DNA of 64,000 nt. It comes from Tenodera sinensis (Eukaryota > Arthropoda > Insecta > Mantodea > Mantidae). The translations under genes were made by a program, and so were the position numbers. Every line of letters starts with the position of its first letter. The first letter of the stretch is position 1. Positions 22,877-33,989 of the stretch are shown one piece after another. Below the pieces are notes generated by a model. The model was given only the letters and a program-made list of their open reading frames with translations. It was not told the DNA's origin and did not search any database. The stretch is taken from NCBI GenBank assembly GCA_030765045.1, contig CM060963.1, forward strand, positions 120,719,735 through 120,783,734. Reading direction: 5' to 3'.

Positions 22877-23458
22877 ACATTATACATGTTTAATTTGTGA
22901 ATGTTTGCTTCCTACCTTTTCACTAATCTTATGCTTGCTGCATTTTTAGATAAAGGTCTTAGTGTGTGTGTGTGTTTGTGCATGCATGCGTGTTTGTGTG
23001 TCAGTCTGTGGACAGCATAAATCAAAAACAAAAAGTCGGTTAAAAACTGAAGTTTAATGTCTTTCAGGAATACAACACAAAGATTTTGATGAAAGTTGCT
23101 CCACCCTAAACTACTCTTTACATGGAAAATTTTTCGACTATTTTGATTTTCTTGAAAATGGCTCTAATGATTTTGGTTAAGATGCCATATATTTGATATA
23201 TTTTGATGACAAATGAAATGTAGATCCTGAATTTTCCGACTATAGCCCTTGTAGTCATATTTATTCTGGATTTCTTTTGTATAACTGGTAAACCGTTAGA
23301 GATGGACCAAATCTTACTATACAAAACATACACAATTTATGTCACAATAAAATTTTTTTAGAGTGAACTGTTTCAGAGATATGTCTTGTTATTTGGGTTA
23401 GTTGTGGAGAACTTCTACTTCTGTCAAATGGAACATCGTTATTCAATTTTTTTTATAT
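22877..23458. other. Sequence without recognised gene
   Basis: It contains a short GT-rich simple repeat (about 22960-23005). Otherwise nothing is identified. Confidence 0.4.
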
Positions 23459-24490
23459 GTTAATCATGCAAAGAGAATGGAATTTGAAAGTTTTAAAAGA
23501 TTGACTATCGCTCAAAGCCTACTGTATTCCCATATTCTCCTTGCACCCACAAGGAGATAAACAATAAGGTAATTTGTGCAAATGTTTATCTCCACTAACA
23601 CAAAGAAGATATAGGAATAAGAGTTTGTAAGAAAGGTTAGTACAAGAGTAGAGAAAGTCATATGAGTGCAACATATCAGATTTTGTTAATCATGCAAAGA
23701 GAATGGAATCTCAAGGCTTTAAAAGATTTGACTATCTCTCAAAGCCTACTGTATTCTCTTATTCCCCTTGCTCCTAACTGAGCGGGATGGCTCAAGCGGT
23801 AATGTCTGTGGTCCGCATCTGGGAGGTTACAGGTTTGATCCCTGTGGCTGCATACTCTGACATGGGTTTTTCTATGGTTTCCCCATGTCATTAGGCAAAT
23901 GCTGGGGTGCATTATTTTATGCCACGGTTTCCTTTCCACCATTTCTCTTCATTCCATTTCCTTATCATCTTTCAGGTGTACTTTCAGGTGTGTAGTGATG
24001 GCAGTGCCGGCAGATGGCATTGGATGATTGCACGTAGTAACTCCTGCTCTCAGCACTAGGTGCTATTTGGCGGCCCTTGTTCTCTGTCGGGGTGAATGCT
24101 CAGTGCGACACCAAACCTGTGGTGTGATGGCTGCTTGACATGGCGGGTGCCAGGATGAAGAGATCTCAGCACTTGTTAGGGACTTCCACGCATCTTGGTG
24201 GCCTGTCTAGTTGCAAGCCTGTGTGACACCTTCGGTTCCCTCATTTCATCCTTGCCTCTGGGGGGTAGTCACAATAGATCTGTGAAGGTCACAGTGAGCG
24301 AGGTGTCCCCTCTGTGTCTGTACCCTTTACCTTTTACCCCTTGTTCCTATAAGCAAATAAGCAAAGGAAGTAAGCCATAAGATAATTTCTGCAAATGTTT
24401 ATTTCAACTAACACGAAGAAGATTTATGAATTACAATTTGTAAAAATCTTTAGTACAAGAGTAGAGAAAGTCATGAGAGTGCAACACACC
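23459..24490. repeat. 226-bp tandem duplication, second unit split by a SINE
   Basis: Unit 1 is 23459-23684 (starts gttaatcatgcaaagagaatgg). Unit 2 starts at 23685 with the same sequence, is interrupted by the SINE at 23777-24336, and continues to about 24490 (landmarks: agtacaagagtagagaaagtc in both). Confidence 0.75.
23777..24336 (+). mobile_element. tRNA-derived SINE (SINE-gamma), long form
   Basis: It is flanked by ccccttgctccta / ccccttgttccta (13 bp, one mismatch). The head (23779-23850) has box A tggctcaagcggtaa and box B aggtttgatccctg. The body contains gtttccccatgtcat and aggcaaatgctggg, a motif style I know from many arthropod SINEs. The total of 560 bp is long for a SINE, so it may be composite. 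Confidence 0.7.
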
Positions 24491-25079
24491 AGATTTTTTC
24501 TTTCTCTACTTAGTTCTTCTTTTTCTTCTCATTCTTTTTGACCCATTAGTTATTTCATCTGACATTTTCTTCTAATACTATTATTGAGTTTACACTTTTC
24601 TTCACTTTCTCCCAACTATTCATTGCAATCATTCCCACGTTGGGACTTTCCCCTCTTTCTTTAATGCTCCATTCCCTACCATATCCCCACCTTGCTTTTT
24701 GCTTACACTTGGCCTTGATGTTGCACTTCTGGATCTACACGTGCTGCAAAATGCTGCTTAGTCATCTCCTCGCAAAATAATGCACCGGGCTCACTTCCTG
24801 CTGCTGCTTGATCATTTCCCCCACCTTTCTTGGTTTAATGACTGCTGTCCTTGTCTCTGCCTGTTGCTTGGTCCATTTTTCCTCTTTGCTGCCTGGTCAG
24901 CTTGAAGTTTTTAATGTATATCCTCTTGCCTTTGTTTCTTGCTTGTCATCTCTGATCAATCAACTCTATTTGTGCTTTTTGTGCATGTGTGAAGCCCTTT
25001 TTTATGTGAATAGTTGATACACTCAGTTTTTTTGTCTGTTTTAGTGATTCTATAGCGATTTGCATATTTAAGAGTTTAC
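24491..25079. other. Sequence without recognised gene
   Basis: Pyrimidine-rich in its first half. No recognised element. Confidence 0.35.
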
Positions 25080-25455
25080 CAAGAATATTTATTTTTCCTT
25101 TTGTTTTGTCAGTTCTGAATGCATCACAAATCTCGTAGCTTCACAGATGTATTTCTAATCTGCTCCCTAGTAGGTCTCTTAAATTTACTAAAATTTTTAA
25201 AGAATATGGAATAACTTTGGTCCCTCAAAATAAATTTAAGATACAAAATTTATTAAATTTTTCTAAAAAGGATAAAACTCCAAATTAGAAAAAAATCTGG
25301 CATTTATCAATTTAGCTGTCTGGATTGTGATAGGGTTTATATTGGTAAAACTAAAGATCATTTAGAAACCAGGATTAAGGAGCATTTTAGAAATATTAAA
25401 TATAAACAGATTGATAAATCAGCTGTGATGTATTATTTTCTTTCCTTTTAACCAT
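25080..25455 (+). pseudogene. Penelope-like element endonuclease (GIY-YIG) fragment
   Basis: In broken frames the plus strand gives 'LKFTKIFKEYGITLVPQNK' (about 25190-25245) and then 'SGIYQFSCLDCDRVYIGKT' (about 25290-25350) followed by 'ETRIKEHFRNI'. The GIY and YIG motifs plus the Arg of ETRIKEH mark a GIY-YIG nuclease of the Penelope-like retroelement type. It ends where the LTR of element C begins. A premature stop precedes the domain. Confidence 0.65.
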
Positions 25456-25468
25456 GAAATAAATCCAA

Positions 25469-25788
25469 ATCTCACCAAGCAAGTATTACATACTGTATTC
25501 ATGTAGCCATTACTGATGCTATCCTCCCTATGCAGTCAACTCCTAAGGTTCGAAGATGGTCGCAGCCTTGGTGTAGATCAATTGCCCCCTTGACTGTAGC
25601 TCACGGCCCCTTATATACAGGCCAGTGCGGTCAAAGGGTGAAAGATAGCAGACCACAGTGCACTGACGTGGCAGTATCTGTGTCACAAAACCACCTGCAA
25701 TCCTTATAGGTATTGCAGGGTGCTGTAATACCGAGCGGTGGTGGAACATCGCCTTGCGTTTCATTCGTAAACGTGGCAATATACCACA
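25469..25788 (-). repeat. 3' LTR of element C
   Basis: About 320 bp; minus strand TGTGGTATATTGCC ... ATACTTGCTTGGTGAGAT. The purine-rich tract (cctgaggggggagtc on the minus strand) lies just inside it. It matches 50868-51169 and 56012-56331. The outer end is uncertain by a few bases. Confidence 0.75.
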
Positions 25789-26105
25789 GACTCCCCCCTC
25801 AGGAAAAAAATAAAGGGCACCACCTTTTATTTTTGGCAAGAACGTCCATGATGAAATGCTGACAGCATCTCCACTGATGCTAACCCGAAGATTCTTCCGA
25901 AGCTGTCTTCTCCACTGAGGATACTTTCACTCGACGAGGGTGTCATCGAGGATCTCCATGGTCACTGAACCAGTACTGCAATACTTTGAGAATTGATTTC
26001 AGAACCACATACACTTCTACATACACGCAGCAGTACAGTCTACATTTACAAACACAGATATCTTAACTTAAGTGGAGTTGACTTTAAGGACAGACTTAAG
26101 TAGCG

Positions 26106-27125
26106 TCATGGCTTCAATTGTGAGACATGTGCTTGTTTACCACCAGGGATCATATCGCGCTCAAGCCAAACTGTTACTGGTGAAAGAAATCTAACAGTAG
26201 TCCATGGTCCATGATACCTTGGGGCTAACTTTGCACTAAGTTGATTAATTCCTGAACTTCTCGCTCCTAACTTAAACAAATGCTGCTTACGTCGCCTGTT
26301 ATACTGTGTAGCTCTCATAGCCTGGGATCACCATAAATTATTATGAACTTGATTCCAGACTGAGCAAATGTCTCGTTGCTCTGGATGGTCAGGCAAAATA
26401 TCCTACAATTTCCAAATATTTGCTGATGGACAATTCGGCGGAAACGACATCATTAAGTTGAAGGGGCACTGACCGTGTGCCTCATGCCGAGCACAATTAA
26501 GTGCAAACTGAATCCAATACAGATTCTTATCCCAACTAGAATGATCCTTGTGATGATAGGCAATTAACGCTTTCTTCAAATTGCTATTTACTCTCTCGCT
26601 CTGTGACGACTGAGGACAGCAAAGAGTGGTGGTCAGTGTCTAACACCTAAATTAAAGCAAAATGTACGAAATACATTTGAAGTGAAACATATTGCATTAT
26701 CTGAAACAATTACCTTAGGCACCCCAAATGAAGCAATAATACCTTTCAACATACTTACAACACTTGCTGATGCAGCATCATTCATGGAAATCAACCACAC
26801 ATATTTAGAAAATGAATCCACTACAACAAGTACTAAACGACGACCCTGCTTACTCCTGGGGAAACTGCCAATAAAATCAACAAACCACCTATCCATTGGT
26901 CTGTCCGCTACTCAGGACACTAGCAATCCCAATTGCGTAGCTTGAGCAGACTTGCTCAGCTTGCAAAGGTGACACATGCGCTCCCTGTCCTTAATTTCAT
27001 TTCCATACCTTTCCAAATGAAATATGTCCTTATTTTCTGAATAGTTTTGTAAATACCCATATGCGCCCCACAAAGACTATTGTGGTAATCACAGAAAGGA
27101 ATTATATGGATAAAAAGTGTATGAA
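26106..27125 (-). pseudogene. Integrase of element C
   Basis: Minus-strand blocks: a zinc-binding region remnant near 27110-27000 ('DYHNSLCGAHMGIYKTIQ', 'WKGMEMK'); the catalytic core at 26896-26633 ('MDRWFVDFIGSFPRSKQGR', 'VVDSFSKYVWL', 'VPKVIVSDNA' with Asp residues); then a frameshift and the end of the core ('HKDHSSWDKNLYWIQFALN'); then the C-terminal domain ending at 26106 ('LSAKLAPRYHGPWTTVRFL', 'QAHVSQLKP'). The enzyme would insert element DNA. Stops and frameshifts make it dead. The same segment occurs in plus orientation at 54840-55694. Confidence 0.85.
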
Positions 27126-27308
27126 ATATGTAAATATATATGCAGTTATTTTTACCAAAATATGGAGTTAAATATGGACCTATAATTATAAAACAAACGA
27201 CTATCTATGCTAAATATCGACATATTTTAATAAAACTAACCAAAGAATATAATAATGGACATACCTTGTCTTTAAATTATTATGTGAACTTCAAACAAAG
27301 CATAATTT

Positions 27309-27715
27309 CTATTGTCTGTTATAATAGCAGTGGGTTACAAACATTTCTTTCAAGTTCTGAAAAATTAATCTTCTGCTATTGTCTCTGAGGGCAGATTTAT
27401 ATCGACTGAAACTGAATTCAATATCAGCAGAAGTAACCAGTGCATTCATCAATTTCACGATGTCTGCTGGGGATAAGTCCAAGTTTACCTTCACTGTTGA
27501 ATCACCACTCATCACAGCAACAACCTTTCATAGCTCTTCATATCCAGGGTTTTTTGAAAGTACAGTGTCCACCTTAGCTCTTACTACATCTGCAACTTCA
27601 CCTCTACCATGATTCAGTAGTTCCACAGTGGTATTTATAATTTCAAAGCTTTCAGGAAGTGAAAGGTGCCTATTTTGGAGATTTTTGAGTGTTTTTATGA
27701 TACATGAAAATGTGT
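27309..27715 (-). pseudogene. hAT3 transposase, C-terminal part
   Basis: Minus strand. One in-frame TGA (in the stretch after 'VLSKNPGYEEL') precedes the dimerisation domain 'LVTSADIEFSFSRYKSALRD', a variant of the hAT signature (V-D-V-E-R-S-F-S). The domain ends with 'NLKEMFVTHCYYNRQ'. The reading frame continues exactly from position 37478 if element A plus one 4-bp repeat is ignored. Confidence 0.85.
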
Positions 27716-28363
27716 TGAGACAGAGTATTAGAAGACCCCAAAAGAAAATCGTTTATGCGAATATTTGTTAAAAGTGTAATTTGTGTTTTGATGTTGGTAT
27801 GAGATGGTTAAATGACGAAAACGTGCTACTAATGTTCATTGTTACGAATAACTAAGTTTGTTTAAAGACGTCATAAATATTTCCATATTTAATTTTAATA
27901 TATATGTATAAATATTAGAATTATATGTGTTCAGTCTTGATAGCGAAGGGAGAATGGTTAGGGATCGCTTCCCTAACAAGAAGGAACTATTCGATGGACG
28001 CATACGCGGATGTATACGAGAAAGGTAGTATCACGTGAGGCGACGCTGAACTTTTTTTTTACTAGCGTCTACGTGTCCAAGGTGATAGGACGTATTTTGG
28101 TAGTGTGTGAACATTGTAGAACGTTTACCAGACTTTCATCAAGCTTTTGTTCCACTTTTTGAAAAAGTGGAAAGACTTAAATAATTTAAAACGGTGCTAA
28201 GAGGATTTATTTAAATGTATAATAGAGAAAAAGTGTTAATAAAATAATACATTGTGGCGAAGAAACATCGTGTGATTTTTCATTCCATCCGTTACCACGC
28301 CCTGAGAGAAATAAGAGCCTCATCGCTCAAACGTGAAACAACGCTTCGATAAAAACAGCATCA
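27716..28363 (+). repeat. 5' LTR of element A
   Basis: 648 bp from TGAGACAGAG to AACAGCATCA. Nearly identical to 36827-37473. Confidence 0.9.
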
Positions 28364-28365
28364 AA

Positions 28366-28383
28366 TGGCGCCCAACGTGGGGC
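28366..28383 (+). promoter_or_regulatory. Primer binding site, tRNA-Lys type
   Basis: TGGCGCCCAACGTGGGGC is the classical 18-nt site for tRNA-Lys(1,2), two bases after the LTR. The same 18 bases are present in element B. Confidence 0.9.
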
Positions 28384-28722
28384 ACGAATTTTGGATGGAA
28401 TGGAAATCTACGGGAAATGAACTTAAGCGAAATACCAAGTGACGCCAAATTTTCGCGACAAAAAGAAAGAAGACGCCATTAGACCATTGTTTGAAATCTA
28501 CTACATCAGAACACCGATGAACGGATAATCAACGCGGGAAAACACCAGAGATCGTCTAGCGAAGCCAACCGCCCAGGAGACGCACGTAACTGGATAAATT
28601 AAAAAAAAAAAAAGTAGGACCAAAAATTTTTACTTTTACATCCAGTTTATTTTTATTTTTATGTTACTGCGAAGCGGCAAAATAGTAGGACTTTTAAGCC
28701 AAAGTGAACTGAATAAACTAAA

Positions 28723-29214
28723 ATGTCGCAAAAAGAGAGAGCTCTAGTAACAGGAGTAGGGAAAGGGGCAGATAGGCCTAGTTATCAGATAGGAACAGAA
28801 AGTGAGGAAGAGCTAGCAATAGGAAAAGACCAAAGGTTACTAATGATAATGTTTGAAAGAGTAGAACAAAAACTAGAACAAAATAACGTAGAATTGAGTC
28901 AGAAAATGGAGGAGTGAGACAGGATATAGAACAAAGCTTAGGTCAGAGAATGGAACAAAATAAGGTAGAATTAAAACAGGACATAGAACAAAGTTTAGGT
29001 CAGAAACTAGAACAGAATAAGGAAGAGATAGGTCAGAAAGTGGAGGAAGTGAGAAAGGACTTAGAACAGAAAATGGAATTAGGAAGACAGAACTTAGAAC
29101 TGAAAATAGAATTAGGAAGACAGAACTTAGAAGAGAAAATAGAATTAGGAAGACAGGAGTGTAAAGAAAATATGAAAGTAATGGAAACTAATTTAAAATT
29201 AGTACATAAAAAAC
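28723..29214 (+). pseudogene. Gag of element A, coiled-coil N-terminal part
   Basis: It starts ATGTCGCAAAAAGAG. The protein is rich in Q/E/K heptads such as 'EQNKVELKQDIEQSLGQ', predicted to form a long coiled coil. A frameshift gives a TGA near 28915. It continues to the D insertion at 29215. The orthologous region of element B is open. Confidence 0.85.
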
Positions 29215-29927
29215 TGAAGCCGAAATTGTGAACGCCATAACTATGGATAGAATACTGCATCACATGGCAGAATTAAATAATCAGAAAATGTTAAAATCGT
29301 TACATATATAAAGTTACAGGATCTGGGAATATTAGTTGTGACTAAAATTGTAAAAAGGCACGAAAAGGTACAAGCAAGTCATTAGTGGTAAAGTCCAGGT
29401 AGTCAGCCTTATACACAGTAATACCGGTTTTCCTGGAAATCGCTCAGCGCAGGTGTTGAGTAGGTAAACAAGGGATGGTCGTTTCTTCGAAACCCTGTTG
29501 CTAATTAGGAAGTGAAAGGTACAGAGAGCGTCATAACGCACAGGCACTTGCCTGCGAGAACCCGGAGAGAAAGGATCGTTGACAGTTGCCCTCCAAAACC
29601 CGGCGGGTCACTAAACTCGTCGCCCATATCTTCAGTTACGGGACTTGTATTCCGGATCCTCAAGTGTGAGGACGCATTATAGCTAATATTAACAATTTTC
29701 AGTCTTAGTAAAGACACGGTAACGACTCAACTAATTTAATAACGATCGGCAAATCTCACGCTTTCTTATTTTGGTGAGAATAAAAGTGTTTCGACGAAGT
29801 TCTGGTTTTATTCGCAAACACTCACGCATACCCTGAGATTAAAGTCACATGCCAGAGCACACGGAGCAGAAGACCAGAGAGTAGTCGGTGTAGGAGTACG
29901 GAAGTGAGGAGCGACGAGTCGACATCA
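29215..29927 (+). repeat. 5' LTR of element D
   Basis: 713 bp. It matches 33161-33989 except for the insert at 33424-33541 and scattered single-base changes. Confidence 0.9.
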
Positions 29928-30150
29928 TATGGCGCAACAACGTGTGGCCGAACAGCAGTAAAACCAGACGACAGTGGAGCTGAACAGCAGTAGAACCGGA
30001 CGACAGTGGAGCTGATCAGCAAAACAGCACGAGAACACCAGAGGGAACCAGGACTACGAGGACAAGAGGATCCGCATCAAAGCAGCAGTAGCAGGTAGTA
30101 GATAAAAAGGTACTGAGTGAAAGACTTTTATTTGTATGTTTTGGTAGTAG

Positions 30151-31626
30151 ATGTATTTGAGAAGTGGGAAGATGATAGAGCAGGCTGATGTAACTATGGA
30201 TGTTCAGGAGGGTGATGTAAATAATGATATAGATAATGTAGAAAATGTAGAGGATAGGAATGGGCAAAATCAGGCAGAACAGTTAGGGAAGAGTAATGTG
30301 AGCAAAGAAAGTCCAACTCAAAGCTTTACTATGGACAATGATATGCATGGGTCACTTGTGGCGCTGTTACATAGTTTTACGGAGTTAAGGGTAGAAATGA
30401 AAAATAGTCAGAAAGAGTTAAGGGAAGAAATGAAAACTAATAGTCAGAATATGAGTCGGGATTTAACAGAAAAGTTAGAAAATAGTCAGAAAGAGTTAAG
30501 GGAAGATTTAACAGGAAAGATAGAAAGTAATCAGAAAGAGTTAAGAGAAGAAATGAAAACTAATAGGGAGGAGATGAAAGAAATAGGGAATAAAATAGAA
30601 AATCAGCAAAAGGTCTTAGAAAGTTTTAAAGATGAGGTCAGAAATGAAATTGAAAATGTGAGACTAGAGGTTAGGGAAAATCAAGAGCAGTTTAGGGAGG
30701 AAATAAATATCGTAAGACAAGAGGTTAGTGATAGGTTAGAAAAAGAGAACCGGAAATTAAAGGAAGAAATTAAAACTAATTTTCAGAATCTTAGTTGGGA
30801 TTTAACAGAAAAGTTAGAAAGTAGTCATAAAGAGTTAATGGAAGAAAGGAAAACTAGTTATCAGGTTTTAGGTGAAAAGATAGAAAATAGTAACAAAGGG
30901 TTAACAGAAAAGGTAGAAAATAGTAACGAAGGGTTAACAGGAAAGATAGAAAATAATAACAAAGAGTTAATAGAAAATATAGAAAATAGTAACAAAGGGT
31001 TAACAGAAAGGATAGCAAATAGTAACGAAGGGTTAACAGGAACGTTAGAAAACGAGATGGGGAAAATAGAAAATAGTCAAAAAGAGTTAAGGGGGGAGAT
31101 GAAAGCTAGTAGGGAAGAGAGAGTAAAGTTAGAAAATAATCAGGAGTTACGGGAAGAGATGAGAGCTAGTAGTAAGAGTACTATGGAAAACCATGAAAAA
31201 GTTTTAGAAAGTTTTAAGGACGAGGTTAGGAGTGAAATTGATAACGTGAGATTGGAGGATAGGGAGAATCACGAGCAGGTTAAGGAGAAAATAAAAATGG
31301 TTATACAAGAAAGTAGTATAGGAATAGGAGAAGAGATAAAGATTGTAAAACAAGAATTTAGTACTGGAATAGTAGACGAGGTTAGGAGTGTAGATAAAAG
31401 TCCTACAATATTTTTTGGGCAGGGGGCACCGTCATGTAATATTAGAAGTGATGTCACCCAAGAAAGATATCAAAGTCCCGTACCGAAAAATGGTAACTAT
31501 TACGAGCATAGGAGAAATCATTTCGACCAGAATTATAGGGGTCAAGTTGAAACTTTTCATAGAGGACGGAACGCCCAAGTTAATTTACTACAGGCAACTA
31601 GATTTTCCAGAGATAGAGGGGGATAA
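30151..31626 (+). CDS. Coiled-coil Gag-like protein of element D (491 codons)
   Basis: Uninterrupted ORF. The start 'MYLRSGKMIEQ' is followed from about residue 65 to 420 by Lys/Glu/Asn-rich heptads with repeated modules such as 'NSQKELREEMK' and 'ENSNKGLTEK'. The tail is a basic, Arg/Asn-rich end ('YYEHRRNHFDQNYRGQ', 'FHRGRNAQVNLLQATRFSR') like a Gag C-terminus. The globular capsid domain seen in element A/B Gag is absent, so the coiled coil is joined directly to the tail. Intact despite the pol loss. Its role is unknown; it may act as a dominant structural protein or simply be an unselected remnant of a young insertion. Confidence 0.7.
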   Translation: MYLRSGKMIEQADVTMDVQEGDVNNDIDNVENVEDRNGQNQAEQLGKSNVSKESPTQSFTMDNDMHGSLVALLHSFTELRVEMKNSQKELREEMKTNSQNMSRDLTEKLENSQKELREDLTGKIESNQKELREEMKTNREEMKEIGNKIENQQKVLESFKDEVRNEIENVRLEVRENQEQFREEINIVRQEVSDRLEKENRKLKEEIKTNFQNLSWDLTEKLESSHKELMEERKTSYQVLGEKIENSNKGLTEKVENSNEGLTGKIENNNKELIENIENSNKGLTERIANSNEGLTGTLENEMGKIENSQKELRGEMKASREERVKLENNQELREEMRASSKSTMENHEKVLESFKDEVRSEIDNVRLEDRENHEQVKEKIKMVIQESSIGIGEEIKIVKQEFSTGIVDEVRSVDKSPTIFFGQGAPSCNIRSDVTQERYQSPVPKNGNYYEHRRNHFDQNYRGQVETFHRGRNAQVNLLQATRFSRDRGG

Positions 31627-31839
31627 TTCCATAGAAATAGGTGTTGTTCTGGAAATAGCTACCATGAGTATACGGATATGATTAGGTTTATGACAAGAAA
31701 ACATATGTAAATTATAATAATAGCATTTATAAGGTAATTATAGTAACTGTACTGAATAGTAATTATGAAAAGAGGGTGTAATTGTGAACAAGTATTAAGT
31801 GTGAACTTTTGTATTTATTGGCATCAAACTACGTGAAGA

Positions 31840-32055
31840 GTACAGGAAAGAGAAGGGAAAAGGTAGAGTTTCAGGCCCTGTTAAATGTTGAGATTTGCGG
31901 AAGGATTATTAATTTGTTATTTTCAGTTGTATCTAGGCTAGTTACGGATCTTATAATTGAGTATAATAGTCTATATGCTTGGAACGCTATTGTGACTTCG
32001 AACATAGATTTTTGAAAATTGTTACGGAAAAAGATACCATTGTCGTGCCATTTTA
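31840..32055 (+). pseudogene. Protease C-terminal remnant of element D
   Basis: 'VVSRLVTDLIIEYNSLYAWN' (about 31925-31985) resembles the end of a retrotransposon aspartic protease (hydrophobic strand then G-x-D-like turn). The catalytic D-T/S-G part is gone and frames change afterwards. Confidence 0.5.
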
Positions 32056-32420
32056 CAGGACACTCATTTGGGTATAATTGCAAGGGATCAGGTAGATGAA
32101 GAAATTCAGGAGAAAACATTTGTGGTGGAAGTAATAAATATTGGAGCAACTGAATTAGCAGAAGTTAAATTAGAAGAATATAATGATATTGATAAAGAAA
32201 ACGTCGCGTATAGAGGATATAATGATCTACGTAATAATGTTAAAAATGAATAAGTATAAAGATCCCAGATTAAACTCGAAGGAGAAGAAAATAAAGATGC
32301 ATGATGGGGTGAATGACTGTATCGAAGTAGAAAATTTGTTAAGAGAACAAGTGAACCAAGCAAATAGATTGAGCGAAACGCACTTAGGGGAAATATCATA
32401 GGTTAGAATTATTGCATAAA

Positions 32421-32549
32421 GGTCCTGCAAAATTTGGGGAACATACCTTCGAACTAACAGATAAGAAAACTAATAAATCTATTGGCCGATGGCATAAACA
32501 GCTACTGAGACCCTATCGGGAACCTTTAAATATTCCTGAGAGTCCGTAA
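32421..32549 (+). pseudogene. Integrase tail remnant of element D
   Basis: The frame 'GPAKFGEHTFELTDKKTNKS' then 'GRWHKQLLRPYREP' to a TAA is the usual last ~40 residues of a gypsy-type integrase. It shows that the missing pol was deleted internally. Confidence 0.65.
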
Positions 32550-32688
32550 ACGGTGTGAATTTCCTGAGGTTGGTTAGAACATGAATGTACAAACCGGATA
32601 GTGTTTAAGAAAAAAATTGTAAATAGATATAAGGAAAACAACCAAGTAAAAGCGAAAAGTGAAGTGAAAGAGTGGATAACGTTTCTAT

Positions 32689-32692
<4 letters not shown>

Positions 32693-32753
<61 letters not shown>
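32693..32753 (+). repeat. Poly-A run (61 bases) inside element D
   Basis: A pure A tract in the 3' untranslated part of D. The Lys-rich ORF over it is an artefact. Confidence 0.95.
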
Positions 32754-32754
<1 letters not shown>

Positions 32755-33160
32755 ATTCTAAACCAGCAAAGACTTTTGCAAAATTTTATATAAAAGCAGA
32801 AGATAAGATAAATGCAATATGTAAATAATAGTCGATAAGATAATAACAATTGTAATATTGAGAAAGGGTATAATTATGTATTTATTGAGTGTGAACTTTG
32901 TACAAATGTTTTAATTGAATTTATGTGAAGGGTGATTTATATGTATGTATGAAAAATGTTTACAGGACAAACATAACCATGTTAAAATTATAAAATGAAT
33001 TGATTTTAAAAAGTTGTGAAAGAAAAGAAAAAGAAATTGTATGTAATCAGTTGAGGGTTTGCCGATCGATCGCGTAATATTTTTGGAGAAAATTGTTTTC
33101 GGGCAAGACATAAATATTGCAATATTATTGTATAATATGACAATGTCTATGGGGGGCATT

Positions 33161-33989
33161 TGAAGCCGAAATTGTGAACGCCATAACTATGGATAGAATA
33201 CTGCATCACATGGCGGAATTAAATAATCAGAAAATGTTAAAATAGTTACATATATAAAGTTACAGGATCTGGGAATATTAGTTGTGGCTAAAATTGTAAA
33301 AAGGCACGAAAAGGTACAAGCAAGTCATCAGTGGTAAAGTCCAGGTAGTCAGCCTTATACACAGTAATACCGGTTTTCCTGGAAATCGCTCCGCGCAGGT
33401 GTTGAGTAGGTAAACAAGGGATGCTAGATGCAATATTAACCGGACTTGTGGGCCGTGGTCTATTGGGTTCCTTCCGGTTAATATTGCATCTAGTATTGAC
33501 ACCGGCCGTGAAAGCCTTAGAACTTTGATAAACAAGGGATGGTCGCTTCTTCGAAACCCTGTTGCTAATTAGGAAGTGAAGGGTACAGAGAGCGTCATAA
33601 CGCACAGGCACTTGCCTGCGAGAACCCGGAGAGAAAGGGTCGTTAACAGTTGCCCTCCAAAACCCGGCGGGTCACTACACTCGTCGCCCATATCTTCAGT
33701 TACGGGACTTGTATTCCGGATCCTCAAGTGTGAGGACGCATTATAGCTAATATTAACAATTTTCAGTCTTAGTAAAGACACGGTAATGACTCAACTAATT
33801 TAATAACGATCGGCAAATCTCACGCTTTCTTATTTTGGTGAGAATAAAAGTGTTTCGAAGAAGTTCTGGTTTTATTCGCAAACACTCACGCATACCCTGA
33901 GATTAAAGTCACATGCCAGAGCACACGGAGCAGAAGACCAGAGTGCAGTTGGCGTAGGAGAGCATAGGAGGAGCGGCGATACGACATCA
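33161..33989 (+). repeat. 3' LTR of element D
   Basis: It is preceded by a purine tract (tatggggggcatt). It holds the snap-back element 33424-33528 with a 13-bp duplication. Confidence 0.9.
33411..33541. mobile_element. Snap-back element 2 (105 bp) with 13-bp target duplication
   Basis: The insert 33424-33528 lies between taaacaagggatg repeats (33411-33423, 33529-33541). The 5' LTR of D has the empty site. Perfect 20-bp inverted arms (33424-33443 and 33474-33493) enclose a 30-bp loop with gggccgtggtctattgg. The tail ttgacaccggccgtgaaagcct follows the right arm. Loop core (gccgtggtct) and tail are shared with the element at 1358-1799, but the arms are unrelated in sequence. Confidence 0.85.

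Larger units (their letters stand above)
29215..33989 (+). mobile_element. LTR element D: second pol-deleted family, nested in A
   Basis: LTRs are 29215-29927 and 33161-33989 (TGAAGCCG...GACATCA), with the target duplication aaac (29211-29214 and 33990-33993). The 3' LTR is longer because of the snap-back insert. Inside are a 491-codon coiled-coil ORF, a protease-end remnant, an integrase tail and a 61-base A run. The primer site reads TGGCGCAACAACGTG (29930). There is no reverse transcriptase. Confidence 0.9.

Noticed and set aside
32601..32828. Lysine-rich ORF
   Set aside because: Translation of a 61-base poly-A run.
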